Below, in pieces: positions 35,740 to 43,772 of a stretch of DNA of 64,000 bases; the first letter of the stretch is position 1; each line of letters opens with the position of its first letter. The notes below the pieces were generated by a model, which was not told the DNA's origin, searched no databases, and was given only the letters and a program-made list of their open reading frames with translations. The stretch is from Streptomyces rugosispiralis (lineage in GTDB: Bacteria > Actinomycetota > Actinomycetes > Streptomycetales > Streptomycetaceae), in the NCBI RefSeq assembly GCF_024505145.1, contig NZ_JANIAA010000002.1:124001-188000 (forward strand), read 5' to 3'. Position numbers and translations under genes: made by a program.

Positions 35740-36228
35740 TCACTCCGCCGCGGCACGGCGCAGCAGCGGGGTGAGGCGGTGCGGCACCAGCTCGCGCATG
35801 GCCAGGGCCGTCGCCGTGCGCTCGATGCCGGGAACGGCGAGGATCCGCCCCGCGATCCGGTACAGATCCTCCGCGTCCACGGCGACCACCCGTACGAGCA
35901 GATCCGTCTCGCCGCTGAGGCCGAAGACCTCCACGACTTCGGCGATGCCCGCCAGCGCCTCGGACACCTCGGCCAGCCGGCGCTGATCGACCCGCGCGGT
36001 GACGAACGCGGTGAGCGGGTGGCCCAGCGCGTTCGGGGTGATCCGGCGTTCGAAGGAGCCCAGCGCGCCGCCCTGCTCCATTCTGGCCACCCGCGCCTGG
36101 ACGGTGTTGCGGGACAGCCCCAGCTGCTCGGCCAGGGCGACGACGGTGGCCCGTGGCTGCGCGGCGAGGGCGAGCAGGATCCGCGCGTCGGTGGCGTCCA
36201 CGCCTCGCTCACTGTTCATAGTGCTCAA
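35740..36228 (-). CDS. Lrp/AsnC-family regulator
   Basis: A 162-aa leucine-responsive-type regulator. TTG 36228 has AGAGGGA six nt upstream; ATG 36219 is possible but badly spaced. The helix-turn-helix is TDARILLALAAQPRATVVALAEQLGLSRNTVQARVARME, followed by the RAM effector domain (FGLSGETDLLVRVVAVDAEDLYRIAGRILAVPGIERT). It is divergent from the E1-like enzyme gene at 36370, and a palindrome (36251-36269) lies directly upstream. It probably senses an amino acid or 2-oxoacid linked to that enzyme. Confidence 0.93.
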   Translation of the reverse strand: MSTMNSERGVDATDARILLALAAQPRATVVALAEQLGLSRNTVQARVARMEQGGALGSFERRITPNALGHPLTAFVTARVDQRRLAEVSEALAGIAEVVEVFGLSGETDLLVRVVAVDAEDLYRIAGRILAVPGIERTATALAMRELVPHRLTPLLRRAAAE

Positions 36229-36250
36229 TCGACGTCCCTCTTTCGACCCG

Positions 36251-36269
36251 GAGCATAAGCAGAATGCTC
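36251..36269. promoter_or_regulatory. Lrp-type palindrome GAGCAT-N7-ATGCTC
   Basis: Perfect 6-nt arms flank a 7-nt spacer, 22 nt before the regulator start. Related half-sites (GTGCTC at 36221, GAGCAC at 36320) stand on both sides, which is the extended pattern expected of Lrp octamers. Confidence 0.65.
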
Positions 36270-36369
36270 AACGAAAGAGAAGCATCTTGTGCAGTTGAAG
36301 AGCTATCTGTCTACTGACGGAGCACAAATTTAGATTTCCACGGTGTGGTGCGGATAGCGGAGGCGGTCG

Positions 36370-38724
36370 GTGATGGTCCTGGACCCGGAGCTGAGAGCGA
36401 TCGGCGGCAGCGGCTCGGGCCGTGCCCGGGAGGAGGAGCTCGCCGTGCTGGAGGCGGTCGGGCAGCGGGTGCTGTGGCTGTCCACCGCGATCATCGACCA
36501 CGCCAACCGGGTGCGGCCGAACCCCTCGGGGCTGAAGGTCGGCGGTCACCAGGCGTCCAGCGCCTCGATGTCCTCGATCATGACCGCGCTGTGGTTCCAC
36601 GCGCTGACCGCCGAGGACCGGGTGTCGGTCAAACCCCACGCCTCACCCGTGCTGCACGCCATCAACTACCTGCTGGGCGAGCTGGACGAGTCCTACCTGA
36701 CCACCCTGCGCGCCTTCGGCGGCCTGCAGAGCTACCCCAGCCGGGCCAAGGATCCCGACCCGGTCGACTACTCCACGGGCTCGGTCGGCATCGGCGCCAC
36801 CGCCCCCCTGTGGGGCGCCCTCGCCCGGCGCTACGTGGAGGGCCACTTCGGCGGGGCCGGGAGGGGACGGCAGTACTCCCTGCTGGGCGACGCGGAGCTG
36901 GACGAGGGCGCGATCTGGGAGGCGATCCAGGACCCGATGGTGCCCAGCCTGGGCGAGGCGGTGTGGGTCGTCGACCTGAACCGGCAGTCCCTGGACCGGG
37001 TCGTCCCCGGCATCGCCGCGGATCGGCTGCAGGGCATGTTCGCCGCGGCCGGCTGGCAGGTCATCACCCTCAAGTACGGGCACGCGCTGCGGGAGTTGTT
37101 CGCACGGCCGGGCGGCGAGGCCCTGCACGCCCGCATCGACGCCATGGACAACCCGGAATACCAGCGCCTGCTGCGCTGCTCCGCCGACGAGCTGCGCGAG
37201 CGCCTGCCCGGCACCGGCTCCACCGCCGGGCCGATCGCGGACCTGATCGCCCCCCTGGACGACGCCGCACTGCTGGCGGCGCTGCGCAACCTGGGAGGGC
37301 ACGACATCGGCGCGCTGATGGACGCGTTCGACAGTGTCGACGACACCCGCCCGACCGTCATCTTCGCGTACACGGTCAAGGGCTACGGGCTGCCCACCGA
37401 GGGCCACCCGCAGAACCACTCCTCACTGCTGACCGCCGACCAGATGAAGACCCTGGCCGACCGCCTGGGCACGGACCCCGACCGGCCGTGGGAGCTCTTC
37501 GCCGGCGGATCGCCGGAAGCGGCCCGGTGCGCGGCGGCCGCCAGCCGGCTGCGCCGCCCCGGACACGCGGCGCCGCGGGCCCCCGAGGTCCCCGCCGACC
37601 TCGCCCGCCCGGCGCCGACCGGCTCCGGCAACACCCAGCAGGCCCTCGGGCGCGTCCTGCTGGACCTCACCCGGCGGGCGCCGGAGGCGGCCGCCCGGAT
37701 CGTCACCGTCAGCCCGGACGTCAGCTCGACCACCAACCTCGGCGGCTGGCTGAACAAGGTCGGTGTGTGGTCGCCGACCGAGCGTCCCAACTGGTTCGCC
37801 GATGACGCCGAGACGATCCTGCACTGGCGCGAGCGCCCCACCGGCCAGCATGTCGAGCTGGGCATCGCGGAGACCAACCTGGTCGGCCTGCTCGGCGAGC
37901 TGGGCGCCACCTGGAGCCGCTGGGGCCAGCCGCTGCTGCCGATCGGCGTCGTCTACGACCCCTTCGTCAACCGGGCCCTGGAGCCCTGGTCGTTCGGCAT
38001 CTACGCGGGCGGCCAGTCGATCCTGGTCGGCACGCCGTCCGGTGTCACGCTCGCCCCGGAGGGCGGCGCCCACCAGTCGATCACCACCCCCTCGCTGGGC
38101 ATCGAACAGCCCGGCTGCGTCACCTACGAGCCCGCGTTCGCGATCGACACCGAATGGTGTCTGCTCGACGCGCTCGGCAACCTCGGTCGGCCGGACGGGA
38201 GTTCGGCCTATCTCCGGCTGTCCACCCGGCCCGTCGACCAGTCCGCGGCCGCTGTGCCCGGCGATCCGGCCGCCCGCGAGCGCCGCCGCCGGCAGGTGAC
38301 CGCGGGAGCCTACCGGCTGCGGCGGCACGAGAGGCCCGTGGTGACACTCGCCGCGATGGGCGCCCTGGTTCCGGAGGCCCTGGCCGCCGCCGACCGGCTC
38401 GCCGCCCTCGGCCACGGGGCCGACGTGGTCTGCGTGACCAGCCCGGATCTGCTCTTCCGCGCGCTCCAGGCCCGGCGCGGCCTGTCGCGGGACCCGAGCT
38501 GGATTCTCGACCAGGTCTTCCCCGCCGACCGGGCCACCCCGCTCGTCACCGTGCTGGATGGCCATCCGCACACGCTGGCCTTCCTGAGCACGATCCAGAA
38601 CACGCCCGTCACCACCCTCGGTGTGACGCGGTTCGGCCAGAGCGGTTCGATCGAGGACGTCTACCGTTACCACGGCATCGACACGGACAGCATCGTCACC
38701 GCCGCGCTGGACCTCGTCGACTGA
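36370..38724 (+). CDS. thiamine-diphosphate-dependent 2-oxoacid dehydrogenase E1 / transketolase-like enzyme
   Basis: A 784-aa ThDP enzyme of the homodimeric E1 (AceE) type. GTG 36370 (or ATG 36373) follows GGAGG. The N-terminal half has the HASPVLHAINYLLG and SYPSRAKDPDPVDYSTGSVGIGATAP motifs and the ThDP motif GDAELDEGAIWEAI ... DLNRQSL. The second half contains EMP-type GIAETNLVGLLGELGATW and PLLPIGVVYDPFVNRALEPW. It is about 100 residues shorter than bacterial AceE. Divergent Lrp genes commonly accompany this enzyme, suggesting a role in oxidation of pyruvate or an amino-acid-derived 2-oxoacid. No E2/E3 is nearby. Confidence 0.85.
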   Translation: MMVLDPELRAIGGSGSGRAREEELAVLEAVGQRVLWLSTAIIDHANRVRPNPSGLKVGGHQASSASMSSIMTALWFHALTAEDRVSVKPHASPVLHAINYLLGELDESYLTTLRAFGGLQSYPSRAKDPDPVDYSTGSVGIGATAPLWGALARRYVEGHFGGAGRGRQYSLLGDAELDEGAIWEAIQDPMVPSLGEAVWVVDLNRQSLDRVVPGIAADRLQGMFAAAGWQVITLKYGHALRELFARPGGEALHARIDAMDNPEYQRLLRCSADELRERLPGTGSTAGPIADLIAPLDDAALLAALRNLGGHDIGALMDAFDSVDDTRPTVIFAYTVKGYGLPTEGHPQNHSSLLTADQMKTLADRLGTDPDRPWELFAGGSPEAARCAAAASRLRRPGHAAPRAPEVPADLARPAPTGSGNTQQALGRVLLDLTRRAPEAAARIVTVSPDVSSTTNLGGWLNKVGVWSPTERPNWFADDAETILHWRERPTGQHVELGIAETNLVGLLGELGATWSRWGQPLLPIGVVYDPFVNRALEPWSFGIYAGGQSILVGTPSGVTLAPEGGAHQSITTPSLGIEQPGCVTYEPAFAIDTEWCLLDALGNLGRPDGSSAYLRLSTRPVDQSAAAVPGDPAARERRRRQVTAGAYRLRRHERPVVTLAAMGALVPEALAAADRLAALGHGADVVCVTSPDLLFRALQARRGLSRDPSWILDQVFPADRATPLVTVLDGHPHTLAFLSTIQNTPVTTLGVTRFGQSGSIEDVYRYHGIDTDSIVTAALDLVD

Positions 38725-38732
38725 GGTCGAGG

Positions 38733-40022
38733 TCAGTCGGCCCGTGCCTCGGCGGTGCCGAGGCCCGGGGTCCGCCGGTCGGGCGCGGGCTCCGCGCGGA
38801 CGACCGGGTGGCCGGGCGCGGGCATATGGTGGGGGAACCCGATCCGGAGGACGGCGGCCGCGACGGCGGAGGCCAGGACCACGACCGCCGCGAGGATCAG
38901 GGCCTGGTGGTAGCCGTGGCGCAGCAGCGGGGTGGCGACCAGTGGGCCGAGGATCTGGCCCACCGAGTATCCGGCGGTCAGCAGCGCGACCGCGCGGGGA
39001 AAGCGCAGATGCGTGCCGGTCGCGAGCGCGAGGGTGCTGACGCCGATGAACGTGGCGCCGAAGAGCACCGCGGAGATCAGCGCCGCGGCGACGCCACCGA
39101 TCAGCGCCGGCAGGGCGATGCCGACCGCCTGGACGCCCAGCGCGGCCAGCAGAAGGCCGGGGCGGGACCAGCGCCGCCCCAGGCCCGCCCACAGCGCGGA
39201 CGACGGAATGGCCGCGAGGCCCACCAGCACCCAGGCGCCGCCGCCGATCCAGCCGGGAGAGGTCTGCTCGATCGCGGCCACCAGGAAGGTGCCCGCGATG
39301 ATGTAGCCGACGCCCTCCAGCGTGTACGAGGCGAAAAGCGCCGTGAACCAGCGATGGGTGCGCGGGCCGCTCGCCCGCCCTTCCGCTCCGGGCCGGGGAG
39401 TGGCGGACGCCGGGACGGGTGCGGGTTCCGGCCGCAGAGACCATGCGGGAAGGGCGAGCAGCGCGCTCAGCCCGGCGGCGGCCCACCACGCGGCCTGCCA
39501 GTCGGCGATGGCGCGCAGCACGAGGACGAGCAGCCCGGACAGGGCGATACCGGCCCCGACTCCACCGAAGGCCCAGCCGGGCAAGTGGGCGGGATGGTCG
39601 CGCAGATGGCTGAGCAGCGAGTTGACGGCGATGACGAAGATCACCGCACTGACCACGCCCGCGCACAGCCGGAGCAGCAGCCATACCGCGGTGGCGTGGG
39701 TCAGTGGCATCCCGGCCAGCGACACCGCCAGCACCACCAGACAGCTCCGCAGCACGGCGGGGGAGCGCATCAGACGCGGCAGGAGGGTCCCGGCGAGCGC
39801 GCCGATCAGATAGCCGACGTAGTTGGCGGTGGCGAGGTTCGCACCCGTCGCCGCGGACACCCCGGCCTGAGCGTGCATCAGGGGAAGAATCGGGGTGTAG
39901 ACGAAACGGCCGACGCCCATGGCCGTCCCCAGCGCGGCGGCGGCCTGCGCGACATGGGCCCAGGGCGAGTGGCGTAGGCCCTGGAAGCTCGTGGTGCGGG
40001 AGCTTGGAGATGCTGCGGTCAC
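38733..40022 (-). CDS. MFS transporter, YbfB/YjiJ family
   Basis: A 429-aa carrier with twelve hydrophobic segments, starting at GTG 40022 with GAGGACC upstream. Family features are AALGTAMGVGRFVYTPILPLM in helix 1, GANLATANYVGYLIGALAGTLLPRL, and the VEGVGYIIAGTFLVA-like region in the C-terminal half (LEGVGYIIAGTFLVAAIE). The family is of unknown substrate; its closeness to aromatic-catabolism-type genes suggests an organic acid. A 93-nt gap separates it from the isomerase-like gene upstream on the same strand. Confidence 0.9.
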   Translation of the reverse strand: MTAASPSSRTTSFQGLRHSPWAHVAQAAAALGTAMGVGRFVYTPILPLMHAQAGVSAATGANLATANYVGYLIGALAGTLLPRLMRSPAVLRSCLVVLAVSLAGMPLTHATAVWLLLRLCAGVVSAVIFVIAVNSLLSHLRDHPAHLPGWAFGGVGAGIALSGLLVLVLRAIADWQAAWWAAAGLSALLALPAWSLRPEPAPVPASATPRPGAEGRASGPRTHRWFTALFASYTLEGVGYIIAGTFLVAAIEQTSPGWIGGGAWVLVGLAAIPSSALWAGLGRRWSRPGLLLAALGVQAVGIALPALIGGVAAALISAVLFGATFIGVSTLALATGTHLRFPRAVALLTAGYSVGQILGPLVATPLLRHGYHQALILAAVVVLASAVAAAVLRIGFPHHMPAPGHPVVRAEPAPDRRTPGLGTAEARAD

Positions 40023-40114
40023 GATGTGGTCCTCGACGGTCTGACGGTACGAAAGCCTGCCAACACCGCGAACGCGCGCCACCGCGCCCGCGGTGGCGTG
40101 CGTTCGCGGTGCCC

Positions 40115-40417
40115 TTACGTGGCGTTGCCGGTGCTGCCCGGGTCGTTGGGGTGGGCCTCGAGAGGAGTGACCATCACGGTCATCCACGGGCGCAGCGGCA
40201 GGGTGCCGAGCACCTTCTCGTGGAGCTCGGCCTCGTCGGCGGCGCGCCACACGCCGATGCTGCGCACCTCTCCCACCGGCCGCCACAGCCGGACCAGATG
40301 GCCGTTGGCGGCCAGCTCCCCGGCCCGGACGGCCTCGGCGGCACGACGCCCGTCCACCTCGGACGGGTCGGTGCCCTCGGGCACCGTGGTGGTCAGCTCC
40401 ACCAGGAATTCCTTCAT
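40115..40417 (-). CDS. muconolactone D-isomerase-like protein
   Basis: A 100-aa ferredoxin-fold protein. ATG 40417 has GAGAGG at a good distance; ATG 40423 would add two residues. The pattern MKEFLVELTTTVPEG ... RLWRPVGEVRSIGVWRAADEAELHEKVLGTLPLRPWMTVMVTPL is that of CatC-type muconolactone isomerases, although many relatives have other or unknown roles. It could act in a catechol route with the dioxygenase at 34800-35669. It is preceded by a 278-nt repeat-rich gap. Confidence 0.8.
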   Translation of the reverse strand: MKEFLVELTTTVPEGTDPSEVDGRRAAEAVRAGELAANGHLVRLWRPVGEVRSIGVWRAADEAELHEKVLGTLPLRPWMTVMVTPLEAHPNDPGSTGNAT

Positions 40418-40597
40418 CACCATGTCCTCTCGGGAACCCCACGGTGCGCGCCACCGGGAATCCCATGGCCTCAGACTGCGCCCGGCACCGGGGCGGGTGC
40501 CAGGATCGGCTTCCTCCCTCCTGGGAGGCTCAGCCTCTTGGAACCGTCGGCGGTGGATCGACGCCGACGCCGACGTCGGCGGTCGGCGGCGTCAGCG

Positions 40598-40690
40598 GTC
40601 GCCGACGTCAGTGGTCGACGGCTGAGTGGTCGGCGACGTCAGTGGTCGACGGCTGAGTGGTCGGCGACGTCAGTGGTCGACGGCTCAGTG
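40598..40690. repeat. three tandem 31-nt repeats with degenerate flanking copies
   Basis: Units at 40598-40628, 40629-40659 and 40660-40690 share GACGTCAGTGGTCGACGGCT with only one or two differences each. Degenerate copies extend on both sides (from about 40576 and to about 40717). The array fills the gap between two minus-strand genes and reaches almost to the stop of the SnoaL gene at 40702. There are no unique spacers. Confidence 0.9.
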
Positions 40691-40701
40691 ACCGCCGACG
40701 T

Positions 40702-41082
40702 TCAGTGGTCGGTGGCGATCCGGGAGACGTGGTACTGGCGGATCCGCCACCTGCCGCCCTCGTGCTGGAGGACCAGCGACAGATGCACCGGGGCCGCCCA
40801 GCCCGTCGGATCCCGGAAGGTGACATCGGCGAAGCCACCGGCCACGTGGTCGCCGATCCGGTAGCCGCGGACGTCCCCGAGATGGGCGCGGCGGTAGTGC
40901 GGAACGGCCTCGTAGTAGCCACGCACCGCGTCCCGGCCGGAGACCGTCTCCGGGCCGAACCCCTGGAAGAGGGCGTCGGGTGTGAACAGGTCGGCCATGG
41001 CGTCCGTCCGGTGGCCGTCGAAAGCGGCCTGCCAGTGCCTCAGCACCTCGTGCATCGGGTCGTTCATCGCGTCGGTACTCAT
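40702..41082 (-). CDS. SnoaL-like domain protein
   Basis: A 126-aa NTF2-like protein from ATG 41082 with TTGGAG upstream. The pattern LRHWQAAFDGHRTDAMADLFTPDALFQGFGPETVSGRDAVRGYYEAVP and LSLVLQHEGGRWRIRQYHVSR is typical of small SnoaL/ketosteroid-isomerase-like proteins without assigned activity. It is divergent from the TetR gene at 41170, with a CGATCGGTCG site between them, so it is a likely target of that repressor. Confidence 0.85.
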   Translation of the reverse strand: MSTDAMNDPMHEVLRHWQAAFDGHRTDAMADLFTPDALFQGFGPETVSGRDAVRGYYEAVPHYRRAHLGDVRGYRIGDHVAGGFADVTFRDPTGWAAPVHLSLVLQHEGGRWRIRQYHVSRIATDH

Positions 41083-41147
41083 GGCGTCAGCTCCAAGCGG
41101 GAGGAGAGTGGGGAGGGGGCCGGCCGACCGGTTCGGCCATCAGTAGT

Positions 41148-41157
41148 CGATCGGTCG
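41148..41157. promoter_or_regulatory. TetR-type half-palindrome CGATCGGTCG
   Basis: It matches the perfect palindrome CGACCGGTCG at 42608-42617 in nine of ten positions. It lies 13 nt before the TetR start and in the promoter region of the divergent SnoaL gene. Confidence 0.6.
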
Positions 41158-41169
41158 TATACTGCCGAT

Positions 41170-41787
41170 ATGGGACGGTCCAGTGATGCCAGGGAAAAGA
41201 TCCTCAGCGCGGCGCGGTCGCTCATCGAGCTGCGCGGCTACTCGGCTCTGGGGGTGGCGGAGATCTGCAAGGCGGCCGGGGTGCCCAAGGGCAGTTTCTA
41301 TTACTTCTTCGAGTCCAAGGAAGCCCTGGCGCTGGCCGTGATCGACGAGCACTGGGCCGCCCAGCGGGAGGGCTGGACCCGGGTCCTGAACGGCGACGCG
41401 CGGCCGTTGGAACGGCTGCGGCGGCTGTTCGAGGAGACGGAGACCGCCCAGCGGGTCGGCCAGCAGAGCTGCGGGACCGTTTCAGGCTGCATGTTCGGGA
41501 ATCTCACCCTGGAGATGAGCAATCAGACCGAAGCCGTCCGGGGGCGCCTTCAGGAGATCTTCGAGAGCCAGGTCGAGATGGTCGACTCGGTCATCGCCGA
41601 GGCCGCCGAGCGTGACGAGGTCACCGTCACCGACACCCGTGAAGCCGCCCGGTCCGTGGTCGCGCAGCTCGAGGGCCAGGTCCTGTTCGCCAAGCTCTAC
41701 AACAACGCGTCCCGGCTCGGCGCGGTGTGGCCCAACTGCATGGCCCTGCTGGGGGCCCGCGCACCGCGGGCACCGGTCGACGCCTGA
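41170..41787 (+). CDS. TetR-family regulator
   Basis: A 205-aa repressor from ATG 41170. The helix-turn-helix is REKILSAARSLIELRGYSALGVAEICKAAGVPKGSFYYFFESKEALALAV. The C-terminal domain matches the group with QQSCGTVSGCMFGNLTLEMSNQ. Similar operator sequences stand before this gene and before the converging SDR gene (42538), so a regulon of TetR, SnoaL protein and SDR is likely. Confidence 0.93.
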   Translation: MGRSSDAREKILSAARSLIELRGYSALGVAEICKAAGVPKGSFYYFFESKEALALAVIDEHWAAQREGWTRVLNGDARPLERLRRLFEETETAQRVGQQSCGTVSGCMFGNLTLEMSNQTEAVRGRLQEIFESQVEMVDSVIAEAAERDEVTVTDTREAARSVVAQLEGQVLFAKLYNNASRLGAVWPNCMALLGARAPRAPVDA

Positions 41788-41824
41788 GACGGCGGTACCG
41801 GCGCCCGGGGCGGGCGTCGGGCGG

Positions 41825-42538
41825 TCAGTGGCCGGCGCTCTGGCCGCCGTCGACGTGGAGGATTTCACCGGTGACGAAGGGCGCGTTCTCCAGGTAGCCG
41901 ACCGCGTCGACGACGTCGCTGATCTCGCCCATCCGGCCGACCGGGTGGAGGCCGGCGAGCGTGTCGTGGTACTCCTCCGGGTGCATCGGCGTCTTGATGA
42001 TGCCGAGCGATACGGCGTTGCTGCGTATGCCGCGGGTGGCGTATTCGATGGCCAGGGCCTTGGTGGCCGACTGCAGTCCGCCCTTGGTCAGGGAGGCCAG
42101 CGCGGCGGCGACCGCCGAGTTGGCGTGGTCGACCAGGCTGGTGGTGATCTGGACCAGGTGCCCGCCGCCCTGGCGCAGCATCTGCTCGGTGGCGAGCTGG
42201 GTGATGCGGAAGAAGCCGCTGAGGTTGACGCCGGTGACCGCGTCGTAGTCCGCCTGCGTGTACTCGGTGAACGGCTTGGCGATGAAGATACCGGCGTTGT
42301 TGACCAGGGTGTCGATACGGCCCAAGCGGTCGATGGCGGCACCGGCCACGCGCTCGGCGGTGGCGGGGTCGGCGATGTCGCCCTGGACGGTGAGGACCTC
42401 GGGGTCCGATGACGGAGTGATCCCGCGCGAGGTGGCGACGACGGCGTAGCCGAGCTTGCGGTACGCCTGGACCAGGCCCGCGCCGATGCCCTGGGACGCG
42501 CCGGTGATGATGGCGACCTTCTGGCCGGGAGTGCTCAT
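41825..42538 (-). CDS. short-chain dehydrogenase/reductase family protein without the catalytic tyrosine
   Basis: A 237-aa SDR from ATG 42538 with GGAGAG upstream. The cofactor motif is IITGASQGIGAGLVQAYRKLG, followed by NNAGIF, and the C-terminal consensus is GIIKTPMHPEEYH and VTGEILHVDGGQSAGH. At the YxxxK position the sequence is ALASLTKGGL: the lysine is present but the residue four before it is alanine. Such SDRs with ASLTKGG exist as a subgroup; they may use another acid or be non-catalytic. The upstream region carries a 23-nt palindrome and a TetR-type site. Confidence 0.88.
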   Translation of the reverse strand: MSTPGQKVAIITGASQGIGAGLVQAYRKLGYAVVATSRGITPSSDPEVLTVQGDIADPATAERVAGAAIDRLGRIDTLVNNAGIFIAKPFTEYTQADYDAVTGVNLSGFFRITQLATEQMLRQGGGHLVQITTSLVDHANSAVAAALASLTKGGLQSATKALAIEYATRGIRSNAVSLGIIKTPMHPEEYHDTLAGLHPVGRMGEISDVVDAVGYLENAPFVTGEILHVDGGQSAGH

Positions 42539-42569
42539 GGTGACTCTCTCCAAGGGGAGTTGGTTGACC

Positions 42570-42592
42570 GGGCCGGTGCTGAGCACCGGCCC
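42570..42592. promoter_or_regulatory. 23-nt perfect palindrome in the SDR leader
   Basis: GGGCCGGTGCT (42570-42580) and AGCACCGGCCC (42582-42592) are exact complements around one central base. It stands 32 nt upstream of the SDR start, so it is either a second operator or a strong leader hairpin. Confidence 0.75.
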
Positions 42593-42607
42593 CTCAAAGA
42601 ACATAGA

Positions 42608-42617
42608 CGACCGGTCG
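42608..42617. promoter_or_regulatory. TetR-type palindrome CGACCGGTCG
   Basis: It is a perfect 10-nt palindrome inside GACGACCGGTCGAC, in the promoter region of the SDR gene. It is shared with the region before the TetR gene at 41170. Confidence 0.65.
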
Positions 42618-42776
42618 ACAAAATCCCAGGCGAGGGCGCGGCCGCCCGCCGCCACCCCACCGCTGTGACCTGCGGTAGGAGGCGGCGCCTACCAGCTGTG
42701 AGCAAGCCGGTCACAGGGACGCCCCGCCGGACCCCGCCCCCGGGCCATCGGAGCCAGGGGCGGAACCGCGGGTAGC

Positions 42777-43736
42777 ATGGCGATCGTGGAGCTGCGTCAG
42801 TTGCGGTATTTCGTCGCTGTGGCCGAGGAGCTGAACTTCGGCCGGGCCGCCGAGCGGCTCCTGATCGCCGGTCCCTCGCTGTCCCAGCAGATCAAGTCGC
42901 TGGAACGGGACCTCGGTGTCCGGCTCTTCGACCGCGACCGCCGTTCGGTGGCCCTCACCCCGGCCGGAGCGGCCCTGCTCCCGCGCACCCGGGACCTGCT
43001 CGCCCGTGCCGACGATCTCCGCAACCGCGCCGCGAGGATCGCGGGCTCGGAACCGGTCCGGCTCGGATACGTGAACTGGCTGCCCGCGGACCTGACCGCC
43101 CGCGCCTCGTCCGTGGCGCGCCTGCACATCGATGCCTGGGTGGCGCCCTCCCACGCCCAGGCCGCCCGGGTGGCGGACGGCAGCCTCGACCTCGCGGTGT
43201 GCTGGATCCGTACGGACGATCTGGAGAAGCGCGGACTCAGCGCCCGGCTGATCGGCGCGGACCGGCTCTACGCCGTCTCGGCCGGGCAGGACACCGGCGA
43301 GGTCCGCGCCCAGGACACCGTCGTGCTGCTGGACGACGACGCCACCACATGGGTGTCCTGGAACGACTACGCGGAGCGGTTGGCCGCCGACACCGGCGCC
43401 CCCGCGGTGCGCATCGCGGACGGCGGTATCACCGGCCCCGTCTTCTTCGACCAGGTACGCCGCCGCGGGCGGCCCATCCTCAACTCGCCCAAGGGGCAGA
43501 CCACTTCACTGCCGCCCGACCTGGTCGCGCGTCCCGTGGTCGAGCCGAAGGTCTATTGGACCTGGTCCCTCGTCTGGCGCCGGGAGGAGCTCCGCCCGGC
43601 CGTACTGAGCACCGTGGACGCCCTGACGGAAGGCGTCGGCGACTTCGGTGTCCACGCGCCCGACGCATGGCTTCCGGACGGGGATCCGCACAAGCACGGG
43701 GATCCGCACAAGCACGGGGATCCGCGCAAGCGGTAG
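42777..43736 (+). CDS. LysR-family regulator with a GDPHKH-repeat tail
   Basis: A 319-aa regulator. ATG 42777 is used; GTG 42786 (VELRQLRYF) would give the usual LysR N-terminus. The helix-turn-helix is LRYFVAVAEELNFGRAAERLLIAGPSLSQQIKSLERDLG. The effector domain has LGYVNWLPADL and GDFGVHAPDAWLP. The last 18 residues are three copies of GDPHKH/GDPRKR coded by an 18-nt tandem repeat, giving a basic, histidine-rich tail that relatives normally lack. It converges with the SDR gene at 43773 and is divergent from the SDR at 41825. Confidence 0.9.
   Translation: MAIVELRQLRYFVAVAEELNFGRAAERLLIAGPSLSQQIKSLERDLGVRLFDRDRRSVALTPAGAALLPRTRDLLARADDLRNRAARIAGSEPVRLGYVNWLPADLTARASSVARLHIDAWVAPSHAQAARVADGSLDLAVCWIRTDDLEKRGLSARLIGADRLYAVSAGQDTGEVRAQDTVVLLDDDATTWVSWNDYAERLAADTGAPAVRIADGGITGPVFFDQVRRRGRPILNSPKGQTTSLPPDLVARPVVEPKVYWTWSLVWRREELRPAVLSTVDALTEGVGDFGVHAPDAWLPDGDPHKHGDPHKHGDPRKR
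43680..43733. repeat. three tandem 18-nt repeats at the 3' end of the LysR gene
   Basis: Units at 43680-43697, 43698-43715 and 43716-43733 are GGGGATCCGCACAAGCAC, the same again, and a third with three differences. They are in frame and end at the stop codon. Confidence 0.9.
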
Positions 43737-43772
43737 TTCTCGTCTCGTCGGACCCCGTGGGGGATGGCGTGG

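Noticed and set aside
40598..40690. Tandem repeats as a possible CRISPR array
   Set aside because: The units are directly adjacent without unique spacers, and there are no cas genes.
42777..43736. The LysR as regulator of the 3,4-AHBA cluster
   Set aside because: It is more than 15 kb away, with unrelated TetR/SDR pairs in between, and has no shared site with the operon.
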